Below, one piece after another: positions 36,791 through 46,042 of a stretch of 64,000 nt of DNA. The notes beneath the pieces were generated by a model, which worked only from the letters and a program-made list of their open reading frames with translations, had not been told where the DNA came from and made no database searches. This DNA is from Caballeronia insecticola (GTDB taxonomy: Bacteria > Pseudomonadota > Gammaproteobacteria > Burkholderiales > Burkholderiaceae): assembly GCF_000402035.1 (NCBI RefSeq), contig NC_021287.1:2232001-2296000 (forward strand), read 5' to 3'. A program made the translations under genes and the position numbers. The number at the start of each line of letters is the position of its first letter. Position 1 is the stretch's first letter.

Positions 36791-37729
36791 TTATGCCGTC
36801 TGTTCGGGCAACTCGAGCGGCGGCTCTTGCACGTCTTGCGCCGCTTGTGCCTCTTCCTTCGCTCCAAAATGCGCGCGCAGATAGCGCTCGAAATCGTCGC
36901 GCACTTCGGGATGACGCAGCGCGAATTCCACCGTCGCCTTCAGATAGCCCAGCTTGCTGCCGCAATCGAAGCGCTTCCCACGATAACGGAACGCCAGCAC
37001 CTGTTCTTGAGCGAGCAACGCGGCAATCGCGTCGGTCAGCTGAATTTCGCCGCCCGCGCCGGGCTTTTGCTTGCGCAGGAAATCGAAGACGCGCGGCATC
37101 AGCACATAGCGTCCGACCACGCCGAAGTTCGACGGCGCAAGTGCCGGTTCGGGCTTCTCCACCACACGCGAGAGCTTGAAGAGACCGTCGTCCCACGGCT
37201 TGCCTTCGATCACGCCATACGAGCGCGAATCCTGCCGGTCGATTTCCTCCACGCCGATCACGGACGAATGGTAGTGATCGAACACGCTCACCATCTGCGA
37301 GAGCACGGGCGGCTCGCCATCGAGCAGATCGTCGGCGAGCACCACGGCGAACGGCTCGCTGCCGACGAGCTTCTCCGCGCACAGCACGGCGTGTCCGAGA
37401 CCCAGCGCTTCGGCCTGCCGCACGTAGATGCAGTTGACATGGCTCGGCTTGATGCTGCGCACGAGGTCGAGCAGCTTCTGTTTGCCGCGCGCTTCGAGCT
37501 CGGCTTCGATCTCGTAGGACTTGTCGAAATGATCTTCGATCGCGCGCTTGCTGCGCCCGGTGACGAAGATCATCTCGGTGATGCCCGCGGCCATCGCCTC
37601 TTCGACCGCATATTGGATCAGCGGCTTGTCCACGACCGGCAGCATCTCCTTCGGGCTTGCCTTGGTCGCCGGAAGGAATCGCGTGCCGAGACCCGCGACC
37701 GGGAACACCGCCTTGCGTACTTTTAGCAT
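36791..37729 (-). CDS. galU: UTP-glucose-1-phosphate uridylyltransferase
   Basis: A 312-residue nucleotidyltransferase that makes UDP-glucose from UTP and glucose-1-phosphate. [20 protein letters not shown] (10-29) is the nucleotide-binding signature, and [23 protein letters not shown] and [12 protein letters not shown] follow in the standard order. The start has GAGG at correct spacing. The C-terminal 20 residues are a Glu/Gln-rich tail. UDP-glucose is the direct substrate of the WcaJ-type primer and, through GalE, the source of UDP-galactose. Confidence 0.95.
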   Translation of the reverse strand: MLKVRKAVFPVAGLGTRFLPATKASPKEMLPVVDKPLIQYAVEEAMAAGITEMIFVTGRSKRAIEDHFDKSYEIEAELEARGKQKLLDLVRSIKPSHVNCIYVRQAEALGLGHAVLCAEKLVGSEPFAVVLADDLLDGEPPVLSQMVSVFDHYHSSVIGVEEIDRQDSRSYGVIEGKPWDDGLFKLSRVVEKPEPALAPSNFGVVGRYVLMPRVFDFLRKQKPGAGGEIQLTDAIAALLAQEQVLAFRYRGKRFDCGSKLGYLKATVEFALRHPEVRDDFERYLRAHFGAKEEAQAAQDVQEPPLELPEQTA

Positions 37730-38049
37730 CGGCTCACCTCGTTCGATGTTGGCGAGGCACGCACGACGCGTCGTGGAGCGTTCGTGGCACGCCTCTTCTT
37801 GTTGGTTCGCGTCGCCGTTTTGTCAGACGACAGGAATAAGGTGAGCTTATTCCTCGAATATCGAAATCATCTGCCAACAGTTCGTCATTTTCAGACTCGC
37901 CGTGTGGCGAATGTTGGGTGCCGCGTATAGTGCGACGCATGTGAGCTCACTTTCCCGCCAATGATGTTCCTTCGCGGAGTCTGGCAACTTCGTTGCATGG
38001 ACCGGTGCAGACGCCCGATGCGTCCGCGCGGGTCGACAGGGAGAAGTCG
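37730..38049. promoter_or_regulatory. 320-bp divergent promoter region of galU and AraC copy 2
   Basis: A region with locally higher A/T between two divergent genes; it should hold promoters for both. It contains the 23-bp palindrome listed at 37832-37854. Confidence 0.6.
37832..37854. promoter_or_regulatory. 23-bp perfect palindrome, candidate operator
   Basis: AGGAATAAG and its reverse complement CTTATTCCT are separated by five bases (GTGAG). The repeat is A/T-richer than the surroundings and lies about 100 bp upstream of galU and 195 bp upstream of the AraC-type gene. It is a good candidate binding site for a dimeric regulator, perhaps the adjacent GATase1-AraC protein, though AraC members more often bind direct repeats. 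Confidence 0.55.
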
Positions 38050-39144
38050 ATGGTATATGCCAATGGGATGGGCCGGCTTCAGGTCGTGCGAGCAGTCGCG
38101 CCCGACACGCCGCCCGCCGACGTGGCCGGCACGGCAAGGCGGATCGGCATACTGATCTTCGAGGATTTTTCGCTCGTCGAAGTCAGTTCGATCTCCGAGG
38201 TCTTTGCACTCGCCAATCAGGTTCGTCTGCCCGCGGATGCTGGCCAACGCACTGAAGCGCCCAACTATTCGCTGCTATTTTTGTCGAGTGAAGGCGGCAG
38301 CGTGGCGAGCAGTTGCTCGATGCGCATCTGGACCGAAAGCCTGGAAACGCGCTGGATGAACGAGTGCGATGCGCTCTTCATCGCGGGCGGCGATGGCGCT
38401 CGGCGCGCGCGTCACGACGTGATGCTGCGAAAGCGTCTCGGGCGTGTGGCGCCGAAGATTCCGTTCATCAAGGCGATCGGCGAAGGCGCGCAGATTCTTG
38501 CCGCGGCGAATCTGAGCGTGCAGAACCGCTCGCTCGATTTCGCCGAGGAGCCCGCGACGCCCGCGCTGTTTGCGGCGCAAGCGTCGGCGCATCTGCCGAG
38601 TCATTTGCCGGCGGTATCGAACCCGCTGTTTATCGCCGAGCAGACTTTGACGCTCGACGATCCGAAGGGTCCGATCGCGGCGGCGCTGTCGATCGTCAAG
38701 CGCGATTACGGCGCGGTCGTGGCGCGCGAGGTGTCGGAGCGTTCGATTCCGGGCGCATGGCAAAAGCTCGCCACCGTGCTCGACGATACCGAGAGCGGCG
38801 GCGTGCGGCAGAAGATCGAGACGGCGGCGCGCTGGATTCGCGAAAACTACGTGCGGCCGATTTCGATCACGGATGCAGCACGCGTCGCCGCGATGAGCGA
38901 ACGCAATTTCCTGCGCCGCTTCAAGGCGCAGATCGGGCTGACGCCATCGGAATATTTATTGCGTGCGAGACTCGATGCAAGCTGCATGCTGCTCGCCGCA
39001 ACCGATCTGCCGGTGGACAAGATCGCGCGCCGTTGCGGTGCGGGCAGCGGCGACGGACTCGCGAAGATTTTTCGCAAGCGGCTGTCGATTTCGCCGACCG
39101 AGTACCGGATGGCGGGCCGCCGGAAGCAGGACGACAGTTCGTAA
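38050..39144 (+). CDS. GATase1-like/AraC-family transcriptional regulator (copy 2)
   Basis: A 364-residue paralogue of the regulator at 31599-32600. The ATG at 38050 has AGGGAGA upstream. The N-terminal GATase1-like domain (RRIGILIFEDFSLVEVSSIS; DALFIAGGDGARRA) is followed by an AraC domain nearly identical to copy 1 (AAMSERNFLRRFKAQIGLTP; LPVDKIARRCGAGSGDGLAKIF). It has about 25 more residues in the middle than copy 1 (ATPALFAAQASAHLPSHLPA). It diverges from galU and may control it and the flanking polysaccharide genes. Confidence 0.9.
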   Translation: MVYANGMGRLQVVRAVAPDTPPADVAGTARRIGILIFEDFSLVEVSSISEVFALANQVRLPADAGQRTEAPNYSLLFLSSEGGSVASSCSMRIWTESLETRWMNECDALFIAGGDGARRARHDVMLRKRLGRVAPKIPFIKAIGEGAQILAAANLSVQNRSLDFAEEPATPALFAAQASAHLPSHLPAVSNPLFIAEQTLTLDDPKGPIAAALSIVKRDYGAVVAREVSERSIPGAWQKLATVLDDTESGGVRQKIETAARWIRENYVRPISITDAARVAAMSERNFLRRFKAQIGLTPSEYLLRARLDASCMLLAATDLPVDKIARRCGAGSGDGLAKIFRKRLSISPTEYRMAGRRKQDDSS

Positions 39145-39181
39145 GCGGGTTCGCCCGCAAGACTGCCTATAACGGATACGT

Positions 39182-39769
39182 ATGGAAACACGGGTACTCT
39201 GGACACTTTCGAATCTCGGCGACGCGGCGCTCCTGCTGCCGCTCGCGCTCGTCTGCGCGCTGTGGCTGCGCTCGGTCGACATGCGGCTCGCCGTGCGCTG
39301 GGCCGTGCTGCTGACGGCGGGCATGGGCCTCGTCGGACTGTCGAAGATTCTGTACGCCGGCTGCGGCGTCGAAATTCCCGCCATCCAGTTCCGCATGATC
39401 AGCGGCCACACCATGCTCGCGGCGTCCATCTATACGGTGGCGGGTGGACTGCTGTTCGGCGGCTTCGGCGGCGGGTGGTACAGGCTGGGCGCGCTGGGCG
39501 GTCTCGCGCTCGCGGCGGCGATCGGTGCAAGCCGCATCATGCAGGACGCCCACACGCCCGCCGAAGTGGTCGCGGGCTGGCTGCTCGGCGCGGCCATCGC
39601 CGCTCTGCTGCTGCTGCGCGTCTTCGACAAGCCGCGCAAGATGCCGCGCGCGCTCGTCGCGGGCGTCGGGCTGCTCGCCGTCTCGTCCATCGCTTACGGC
39701 CATCACGCGCCGTTCCAGCGCATGATCGAGCACTATTCCTGGTGGCTCTGCCAGGGACTCGGACTCTGA
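39182..39769 (+). CDS. PAP2-family membrane phosphatase
   Basis: A 195-residue membrane protein with about six helices. The central motif RMISGHTMLAAS contains the PSGH-type His, and GASRIMQDAHTPAEVVAGWL is motif three with Arg, His and an acidic residue (Glu for the usual Asp). The first motif (KX6RP) is weak (SKILYAGCG). The family includes undecaprenyl pyrophosphate and lipid phosphatases. It could recycle undecaprenyl-PP released by the polymerases in the window. It follows the AraC gene by 37 bp on the same strand and may be co-transcribed. Confidence 0.8.
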   Translation: METRVLWTLSNLGDAALLLPLALVCALWLRSVDMRLAVRWAVLLTAGMGLVGLSKILYAGCGVEIPAIQFRMISGHTMLAASIYTVAGGLLFGGFGGGWYRLGALGGLALAAAIGASRIMQDAHTPAEVVAGWLLGAAIAALLLLRVFDKPRKMPRALVAGVGLLAVSSIAYGHHAPFQRMIEHYSWWLCQGLGL

Positions 39770-39917
39770 AACACGGTCGGGCCTTCGCTTTTTCCGCAGC
39801 GCCGCGCGCGTTCCAGCGCGTGCGCGGGCGATCTTAAGTATGATCGTCGCTTGAAAAAGCAGGCTCAACCATCGCGCGCGCCCATGCAGCCGCGCATCAC
39901 GTTTCCGGACCCCGAGC

Positions 39918-40847
39918 ATGGATCGCTTCCTTGCAATGAAAGTCTTCGCGCGGGTCGTCGAGGCGGGCAGTTTCTCCAAAGCCGCCGACGCCCTGCGCCT
40001 GCCTCCCGCCAGCGTCTCGCGCACGCTTCAGGCGCTCGAAGCCCATCTGGGCGCGCGTCTCATCAACCGCACGACGCGCAGCATCAGCATCACCGAGGAC
40101 GGTGAGGCTTACTACGACCGCTGCGTGCGCGTGCTGGGCGAAGTGGACGACATGGAAGCATCGCTATCGCATTCGAAGCTGAGTCCGAAAGGCAACGTGA
40201 AAGTCAGCCTGCCGCAGGTGATGGCGAAAAATACGATCATCCCCGCGCTGCCCGAATTCTTCGCGGCGTATCCGGACATCGGCGTCGAGCTGGTGCTGAC
40301 GGACCGGCAAGTGGATCTCGTCGAGGAAGCGGTCGATTGCGTCGTGCGCGTGGGCGCGGTCGGCGATGTCGGGCTGGTGGCCAAGCGCATCGGCGCGTAT
40401 ACGCAGATCACGTGCGCATCGCCGGGATATATCGAGCAGCACGGCGAGCCCAAGACACTCGATGAACTCGACCAGCATCTCGCCGTCGGCTATGTGCTCA
40501 ACAAGTCGGGGCGCGTGCGCAATTGGGAATTTGTCATCGATGGCGAAACGCGCGTCATCGCGATGAAGCACAAGATCGCGGTCAACGACGGCGATTCGTA
40601 TATCGCCGCCGGCGTTTCCGGACTCGGCCTGATCCAGAGTTCGAGCTACACGCTCGATCCGCTCGTGAAGAGCGGCGCGCTCAGGGAAGTGCTGATGGAG
40701 TACCCGTCGTATCCGCGCGTGGTGTCGGTGCTGTATGCGTCCAACCGGCATCAGCCGCGGCGCGTGCGCGTGTTCATCGACTGGGTCGCGGAACTCTACG
40801 CGCGGCTGCCGACGTTTCAGGGAAGCGGTAACGGCAAGCCGAAGTGA
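39918..40847 (+). CDS. LysR-family transcriptional regulator
   Basis: A 309-residue regulator. The N-terminal winged helix-turn-helix (FARVVEAGSFSKAADALRLP, SVSRTLQALEAHLGARLINR) is of the group with RTTRSISITEDG, common among orphan beta-proteobacterial LysR proteins. The effector domain covers about 90-295 (KVSLPQVMAKNTIIPALPEF). No divergent target gene is adjacent: upstream is the PAP2 gene on the same strand. It converges with the GT9 gene, leaving only 4 bp between the stops. Its regulon cannot be read from sequence. Confidence 0.93.
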   Translation: MDRFLAMKVFARVVEAGSFSKAADALRLPPASVSRTLQALEAHLGARLINRTTRSISITEDGEAYYDRCVRVLGEVDDMEASLSHSKLSPKGNVKVSLPQVMAKNTIIPALPEFFAAYPDIGVELVLTDRQVDLVEEAVDCVVRVGAVGDVGLVAKRIGAYTQITCASPGYIEQHGEPKTLDELDQHLAVGYVLNKSGRVRNWEFVIDGETRVIAMKHKIAVNDGDSYIAAGVSGLGLIQSSSYTLDPLVKSGALREVLMEYPSYPRVVSVLYASNRHQPRRVRVFIDWVAELYARLPTFQGSGNGKPK

Positions 40848-40851
40848 GTCG

Positions 40852-41895
40852 TCAGACGGTGCGCGCCGTGCCGTGCGCAAGCGGCATCGCGCGCCAGTCG
40901 TAAGCGCGATACGCGCGCTCCAGCGCATCCAGATCCGCCGTCCGCGCGCTCGCATGTATGCCGCGCAAGTGCGGCAAGTCCATATCGACCGCGATGCAGT
41001 TCGCGTAATCGCGTGCGCGAAGCGGCGCGGGAATCGTCGTGAAGAAGGCGGTCGTCGGTATATCGAAGCCCGCCGCGACGTGCAGCGCCGCCGTATCCGC
41101 CGTCACGAGGCAGCGCGCGTGTTTGATCCACATGAGGAAATCGGCGGTATCGGTGGAAAGCGGCGTGATATCGCGATAACGCGGATGATCGACGGCGCCG
41201 AAACCGTAGACGTCGAGCCCGGTTTCATCCGCGAGCCGCGCGACGATATGCGCGCGCACCGACGCCGGAATGCTGCGCACCGGCGTGCTCGCGTCGGGAC
41301 AGAGCAGCGCGTAGGGCGCGTTCGGCTGCTGCGGCGGCAGCGCCAGGTCCGCGAGCCAGCGATTGCGCTTGTCGGCACCCGCGACACTCTCCGGCGCGAC
41401 GCCCAGCGCCCACAGGAAGAAATCGATCATCGGCATGGATGCGAAGCGCGGCCAGAAAAGCTGGTTGCCGATATCGATCTTGAGTTCATCGTCGGGCAGA
41501 CTCGCGCGCGGCACCGGCAGATCGACGATCTCGCCAAACAGCGGCGCGGCGAGTTCATAGAGACGCTGTACGTAGCGCGGCGCGCGCGCCGGGCGATAAA
41601 CGGTGAACGCGAGATGCGGATGACGGCGCTTCACGGCAAACAGCGCCGACAAACCGATGATCGAATCGCCGAGCGTGACGCCGAAGGCATTGACGAGATG
41701 GACGCGGTGCGCGAGCGCGTAGTGGGCGTCGAAGGGCGCGCGGCCCGCGTTGAAGATGCCGTGGTCCAGCGGGACAAAGCCGCAGGCGGCATCGACGCCC
41801 GCGACTTCAAGGTCATACGGCGCGACGATCTCGCCGTCGCGCGACAACAGCGAGCCCGCGTGGGTCAGCGCATGAACTTCGTCGAGCGTCGTCAT
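40852..41895 (-). CDS. Family 9-like (heptosyltransferase-type) glycosyltransferase
   Basis: A 347-residue GT-B protein. VNAFGVTLGDSIIGLSALFA resembles the GDxI/L loop of GT9 enzymes, PYALLCPDASTPVRSIPASV the donor-domain start, and ARCLVTADTAALHVAAGFDIP the GT9 motif in which D(T/S)G..H is here DTAALH. About 60 N-terminal residues precede the fold. It follows the CapD-like gene by 15 bp and is probably its operon partner. It may add a heptose or another sugar to the O-antigen or core. Confidence 0.75.
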   Translation of the reverse strand: MTTLDEVHALTHAGSLLSRDGEIVAPYDLEVAGVDAACGFVPLDHGIFNAGRAPFDAHYALAHRVHLVNAFGVTLGDSIIGLSALFAVKRRHPHLAFTVYRPARAPRYVQRLYELAAPLFGEIVDLPVPRASLPDDELKIDIGNQLFWPRFASMPMIDFFLWALGVAPESVAGADKRNRWLADLALPPQQPNAPYALLCPDASTPVRSIPASVRAHIVARLADETGLDVYGFGAVDHPRYRDITPLSTDTADFLMWIKHARCLVTADTAALHVAAGFDIPTTAFFTTIPAPLRARDYANCIAVDMDLPHLRGIHASARTADLDALERAYRAYDWRAMPLAHGTARTV

Positions 41896-41910
41896 GCGCG
41901 GCCCCGGCGC

Positions 41911-43809
41911 TTAGCGCGCCGCGCCGCGCTCGTTAGCCGCTTTCGCTACCTGCACGCTCTGCAGCACGGGCAGCGCCGCCGTCTGATACTCCGGCACCCA
42001 ACGGCGCAGATCGCGACGCACTTCGTCGTCGGCGAGCACGCGGTGCTGCATGAGCCACGGCAAGAGTTCGTCGATGAAATTATCCGGCACGCCCCGCGCC
42101 TGCGCGATGCGCAGCTTCGGATGCGGCGTGCGCGTGGTGGTTTCGTCGTCGGCCAAGAGTTCTTCGTAGAGCTTTTCGCCCGGACGCAGGCCCGTGAACG
42201 TGATGCGGATCTGCTCTTCCGAATAGCCGTAAAGACGAATCAGATCGCGCGCGAGATCGACGATCTTCACCGGCTGGCCCATGTCGAGAATAAAAATCTC
42301 GCCGCCGCGGCCCATGCTCGACGCCTGCAGCACGAGCTGCGCGGCCTCGGGAATCGTCATGAAGAAGCGCGTGATCTCCGGATGCGTGACCGTGACCGGC
42401 CCGCCCTTCGAGATCTGCTGCTGGAACTTCGGAATCACGCTGCCCGCGCTGCCGAGCACATTGCCGAAGCGCACGGTCTCGAACTGCGTATGCGGCGCCG
42501 ATTGCTGCAGCGCCTGACACGCCATTTCCGCGAGACGCTTGGAGGCGCCCATCACGTTGGTCGGGTTGACGGCCTTGTCGGTGGAAATCAGCACGAAATG
42601 GCGCACGTCGTGGCGAATCGCCGCGCGCGCGACGCGCAGCGTGCCGAGCACATTGTTGCGCACCGCTTGCCATGCGTTCTGCTCTTCCATCAGCGGAACG
42701 TGCTTGTAAGCAGCCGCGTGGAAGACGATGTGCGGCCTGAAGCGCACCATGGTCTGATCGAGCAGCAGCGAGTCCTTCGCGTCGCCGACGACCGGAATGA
42801 CCGAGCATTCCGGAAACTTCTCGTGCAGTTCCTCGATGAGGCGATACATCGCGTATTCGGAGAGATCGTAGGCGATCAGCTGCGCGGGCGAAAACCGCAG
42901 GATCTGGCGGCACAGTTCCGAGCCGATCGAGCCGCCCGCACCCGTCACCATGACGACGCGCCCATGCAGCAAGCGCTCGACGTGCGGCATGTCGATCTTC
43001 ACCGGCTCGCGGCCGAGCAGATCTTCGAGGTCGATCTGGCGCACGCGCGACAGGAAACCGCCCTCGCCCGCCGTCAACTGGCTGAGCGCGGGCAGCACCA
43101 TCACCTTGACGCCGGCGCGCACGCACAGCGTGGCGACGCGCCGCTGCTCCTCGACCGACGCAGACGGAATCGCGATGATCACGTAATCGGTCTTCAGCTG
43201 CTCCGCGATGCGCGACAGATCGCCGAACGAACCGAGCACCTTGTGGCCGAGCACTTCGCGGCCTTGCTTGGCGGGATCGTCGTCGAGCAGGCCGACCAGA
43301 CGCCATTCGCTGGAGCGCGACAGTTCGCGCGCGAGCATCGCCCCCGCCGTGCCCGCGCCGAGCACGATCACGGGCTTGCCCTGACCGACGAGGCCGCCGT
43401 ACAGATAAAACTCCTTGCCCGCGCGGTAGAGCGCGCGCGCGCCGCCCATCGCGAGGAACAGCAGGAGCGGCGAGACGATCAGCACCGAGCGCGGAATGAC
43501 GGGCGCCGGCTGCGACATCACCGCGCCGATCATGACGACGAGCGCGCCCACGACGATGGATTTGGAGATGCGCATGAGGTCCGGCAGGCTCGCGAACACC
43601 CACATGCCGCGATACAGCCCGAAGACCCGGAAGACGATGCCGTAGACGGGCAGCACCCAGATGAGGGCGGCCACGGCGCCCTCACGGAAGTCGTGCGGGA
43701 CGGTTCCGTTGAAGCGAATGACGTAGGCGGTGAGCCAGGACCCGATGACCGCGACCAGATCGAAAACGAACGCGCCCGCCGATAGCCATGTAGCTTTTAT
43801 TCGATTCAT
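41911..43809 (-). CDS. Membrane UDP-GlcNAc 4,6-dehydratase (CapD/WbpM/PglF family)
   Basis: A 632-residue two-part protein. Four N-terminal helices lead to a first Rossmann fold (VIVLGAGTAGAMLARELS), and a second cytoplasmic Rossmann fold is the catalytic domain (VMVTGAGGSIGSELCRQI). NVMGASKRLAEM replaces the common YxxxK with MxxxK, as in WbpM and PglF, which make UDP-4-keto-6-deoxy-HexNAc. The start at 43809 (ATG) is preferred over a GTG six bases upstream. With the WbpL-like primer and epimerase it forms the classic QuiNAc/FucNAc priming trio, as in the Burkholderia wbiI-wbiH-wbiG order. Confidence 0.92.
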   Translation of the reverse strand: MNRIKATWLSAGAFVFDLVAVIGSWLTAYVIRFNGTVPHDFREGAVAALIWVLPVYGIVFRVFGLYRGMWVFASLPDLMRISKSIVVGALVVMIGAVMSQPAPVIPRSVLIVSPLLLFLAMGGARALYRAGKEFYLYGGLVGQGKPVIVLGAGTAGAMLARELSRSSEWRLVGLLDDDPAKQGREVLGHKVLGSFGDLSRIAEQLKTDYVIIAIPSASVEEQRRVATLCVRAGVKVMVLPALSQLTAGEGGFLSRVRQIDLEDLLGREPVKIDMPHVERLLHGRVVMVTGAGGSIGSELCRQILRFSPAQLIAYDLSEYAMYRLIEELHEKFPECSVIPVVGDAKDSLLLDQTMVRFRPHIVFHAAAYKHVPLMEEQNAWQAVRNNVLGTLRVARAAIRHDVRHFVLISTDKAVNPTNVMGASKRLAEMACQALQQSAPHTQFETVRFGNVLGSAGSVIPKFQQQISKGGPVTVTHPEITRFFMTIPEAAQLVLQASSMGRGGEIFILDMGQPVKIVDLARDLIRLYGYSEEQIRITFTGLRPGEKLYEELLADDETTTRTPHPKLRIAQARGVPDNFIDELLPWLMQHRVLADDEVRRDLRRWVPEYQTAALPVLQSVQVAKAANERGAAR

Positions 43810-43821
43810 CAGCACGGACCC

Positions 43822-44847
43822 TCAAGATTGTTCGGAATGGCGCGCTTCATGCCGCCGCCAGCGCGCGTCGACTACGGCGCCCGCGGCCAAGACCACGACT
43901 GCCCAGCCTGCGACGGCGCCCCACTGACCTATGAAGGAAAACCGCAATGCCCGGTTGGCGAGGATTATGCCCGCCAGCATCAGCAAATACCACACGAGTG
44001 CCGTGCGCGCGTGCCCGATGCCGGAGCGCACCATGCGCTGATAATAGTGCTCGCGATGGGCCTGCCAAAATCTTTCACCGCGCGCGAGACGCCGGAGCAA
44101 GGTCACGGAAGCGTCCGCAATAAACGGCGAAAAAACCAGCGCGGGAAACCAGACGGGCCACACGCCATGTTGCCAGCCCCAATAACCGAAGGCGCCGGCG
44201 AGAAAGCCCACTGGAATAGACCCGGCATCGCCGAGAAAAATCCGCGCCGGATGAAAATTCAGGGTCAGAAAACCGGCCGCGGCACCCGCGATGGCCGCGC
44301 TCGCGAGACCTAGCCCCGCGTCTGGCGCCGGCCCGGCGAGCGCCGCGAGCGCGTAGCCCGCAAAACCGAAAAACGCCATACCGCCCGCGAGGCCGTCCGA
44401 GCCGTCCATGAAATTGTAAAGATTGACGAGCCACAGCATCAGAAAGCCGACAACTGCGAGCGCCCACCATGGCACGTCGGCCGGATGCGCGGCGATCACG
44501 ACGACCACCGCCACCAGATGCGCCGCGAAACGCACGCGCGCGGGCAGGCCGCGCCGGTCGTCGATTTGCGAGACCGCGGCGAGAAACACGGCGGCGGCGG
44601 CGACGAGCCACATCGACGGCGCCGTGGCCAGCAGCGCGACAACCGCGACCGGCACGATGCCCCAGCCCCCGACGCGCGGCGTCGGACGCTCGTGCAGGGA
44701 GCGTTCGTTGGGGATGTCGGTGGCGAGACGCCACGCGAGACCCGTGCGAACAAGCGTCTGAAGAATCAGCGCGCAGGCGATGCAGGCCAATACCGCGACC
44801 AGTATCGCGGCCATCGGCGACGAGGCTTCAAGAGACGAAAACAGCAT
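43822..44847 (-). CDS. WbpL/WecA-type undecaprenyl-phosphate HexNAc-1-phosphate transferase
   Basis: A 341-residue polytopic enzyme with about ten helices. Motifs are SQIDDRRGLPARVR (DD), NLYNFMDGSDGLAGG, RIFLGDAGSIPVGF and the WQAHREHYYQRM loop (HxxHxYQ-type) typical of WbpL. It primes O-antigen synthesis, probably with FucNAc-, QuiNAc- or GlcNAc-1-phosphate. It is 12 bp before the CapD-like gene. It differs from the first WecA-like protein at 3919 in motif spelling, so the two are not a recent duplication. Confidence 0.92.
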   Translation of the reverse strand: MLFSSLEASSPMAAILVAVLACIACALILQTLVRTGLAWRLATDIPNERSLHERPTPRVGGWGIVPVAVVALLATAPSMWLVAAAAVFLAAVSQIDDRRGLPARVRFAAHLVAVVVVIAAHPADVPWWALAVVGFLMLWLVNLYNFMDGSDGLAGGMAFFGFAGYALAALAGPAPDAGLGLASAAIAGAAAGFLTLNFHPARIFLGDAGSIPVGFLAGAFGYWGWQHGVWPVWFPALVFSPFIADASVTLLRRLARGERFWQAHREHYYQRMVRSGIGHARTALVWYLLMLAGIILANRALRFSFIGQWGAVAGWAVVVLAAGAVVDARWRRHEARHSEQS

Positions 44848-45058
44848 GCAGATCAGTGGTTATCGAAGGGCGCCGGGCCGAATCATCGTGGAGATTTTCC
44901 GCGCGGCAAAACCCTAAAGGATACGCGATCGCACGCGCGCTTTTGTTTCATCGATCTGACAAAACATGGAAAATCGTCGCCGCAATTCCCGCTATTTGGC
45001 CTGTCAGCGAGAGATCAGCGGTTTGGCGCTAAAACTTCGTTTCATCATTTACTCCGCG

Positions 45059-46042
45059 TTACCGCGACGACCTAAACCACGCGGCGGTCGCGGCCAGCCC
45101 TTCGTCCAGTGACTGAGGCGCCTGCCAGCCGAGCGCGTCGCGGATGCGCCTCGAATCCACGCGCAGGTTGCCCGTCAGACGCTCGATCTGCGCCGTCTTG
45201 CCCGCGACGCGCGCCAGGCCGCGCAGCACGCCCGCAGGCACCGGAACGAGCCGCGCCGGTTTGCCGAGGTGCTCGCCGAGCCGGCGTGCAAGCTCCGTCA
45301 CGCTCGGGTCTTCGCCATCGGTCACATGAAACACGCGGCCTGCGGCGGCCGGATGCCGCGCGCATTCGATCGCCGCGCTCGCCAGATTGTCGACGGAAAC
45401 CAGACTGCGCCGCGCATCGATCGCGCCGAGCGGCAGCGGAATGCCGCGCGCGATTGCGTTCATCATCGCGAGGAAGTTGGCGCGCACGCCCGGACCGTAG
45501 ACGAGTGGCGGCCGCACGACGACGATCTCCATACCCGTGCGGCTGCCGAATTCGAGCAGCCTGACTTCGGCTTCGGCTTTCGACACGCCGTAGGCATCGG
45601 GCGGACGGCGTTCGTCGTCTTCCGTGAAGGGGCGCCCCGGGTCGCTCTCGCCGAGCGCCTTGATGCTGCTCATCAGCACGAAGCGCGTGACGCCCGCACG
45701 CCGCGCGGCCTCGGCGGCAGCGAGCGCGCCTTCGACATTGGCCGCCCGATAAGCCTCGAGCACCGCCTGCGCCTGCGACGCCGATTGCTTCTGCGCGGCG
45801 GCATCGCCCATGACGTGCACGCGCGCGGCCAGATGGATCACAGCGTCGCAGCCTGCGAAGGCGTCGGAGGTGATCGATTCGAGCCCGTCGATATGACGCG
45901 TCTCGACGCCCGGTTCGACTTGTGCGCCCCGCCGCACGAGCGCCGTCGCCGCGATGCCGCGTGCGAGCAAGGCGCGGCTCACCGCCCGGCCGACGAAGCC
46001 GTTCGCGCCCGTGACCGCGATGCGTCCGTCCGACGCGCTCAT
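45059..46042 (-). CDS. NAD-dependent epimerase/reductase (WbpV/WbpK/WbiG-like)
   Basis: A 327-residue extended short-chain dehydrogenase. IAVTGANGFVGRAVSRALLA is the nucleotide motif, LMSSIKALGE holds the Ser, and DAYGVSKAEAE holds Tyr and Lys. The Pseudomonas counterparts reduce or epimerise UDP-4-keto-6-deoxy-HexNAc to UDP-FucNAc or UDP-QuiNAc, which fits its place before the primer and CapD-like dehydratase. Its ATG overlaps the upstream GT2 stop (ATGA). A 211-bp A/T-rich gap separates it from the WbpL-like gene and may hold a second promoter. Confidence 0.88.
   Translation of the reverse strand: MSASDGRIAVTGANGFVGRAVSRALLARGIAATALVRRGAQVEPGVETRHIDGLESITSDAFAGCDAVIHLAARVHVMGDAAAQKQSASQAQAVLEAYRAANVEGALAAAEAARRAGVTRFVLMSSIKALGESDPGRPFTEDDERRPPDAYGVSKAEAEVRLLEFGSRTGMEIVVVRPPLVYGPGVRANFLAMMNAIARGIPLPLGAIDARRSLVSVDNLASAAIECARHPAAAGRVFHVTDGEDPSVTELARRLGEHLGKPARLVPVPAGVLRGLARVAGKTAQIERLTGNLRVDSRRIRDALGWQAPQSLDEGLAATAAWFRSSR

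Noticed and set aside
40735..43785. 1016-codon + strand open frame opposite the GT9 and CapD-like genes
   Set aside because: It is the longest frame of the window but is Arg/His/Asp-rich without motifs and starts inside the LysR gene in another frame. The opposite strand carries two well-supported enzymes.
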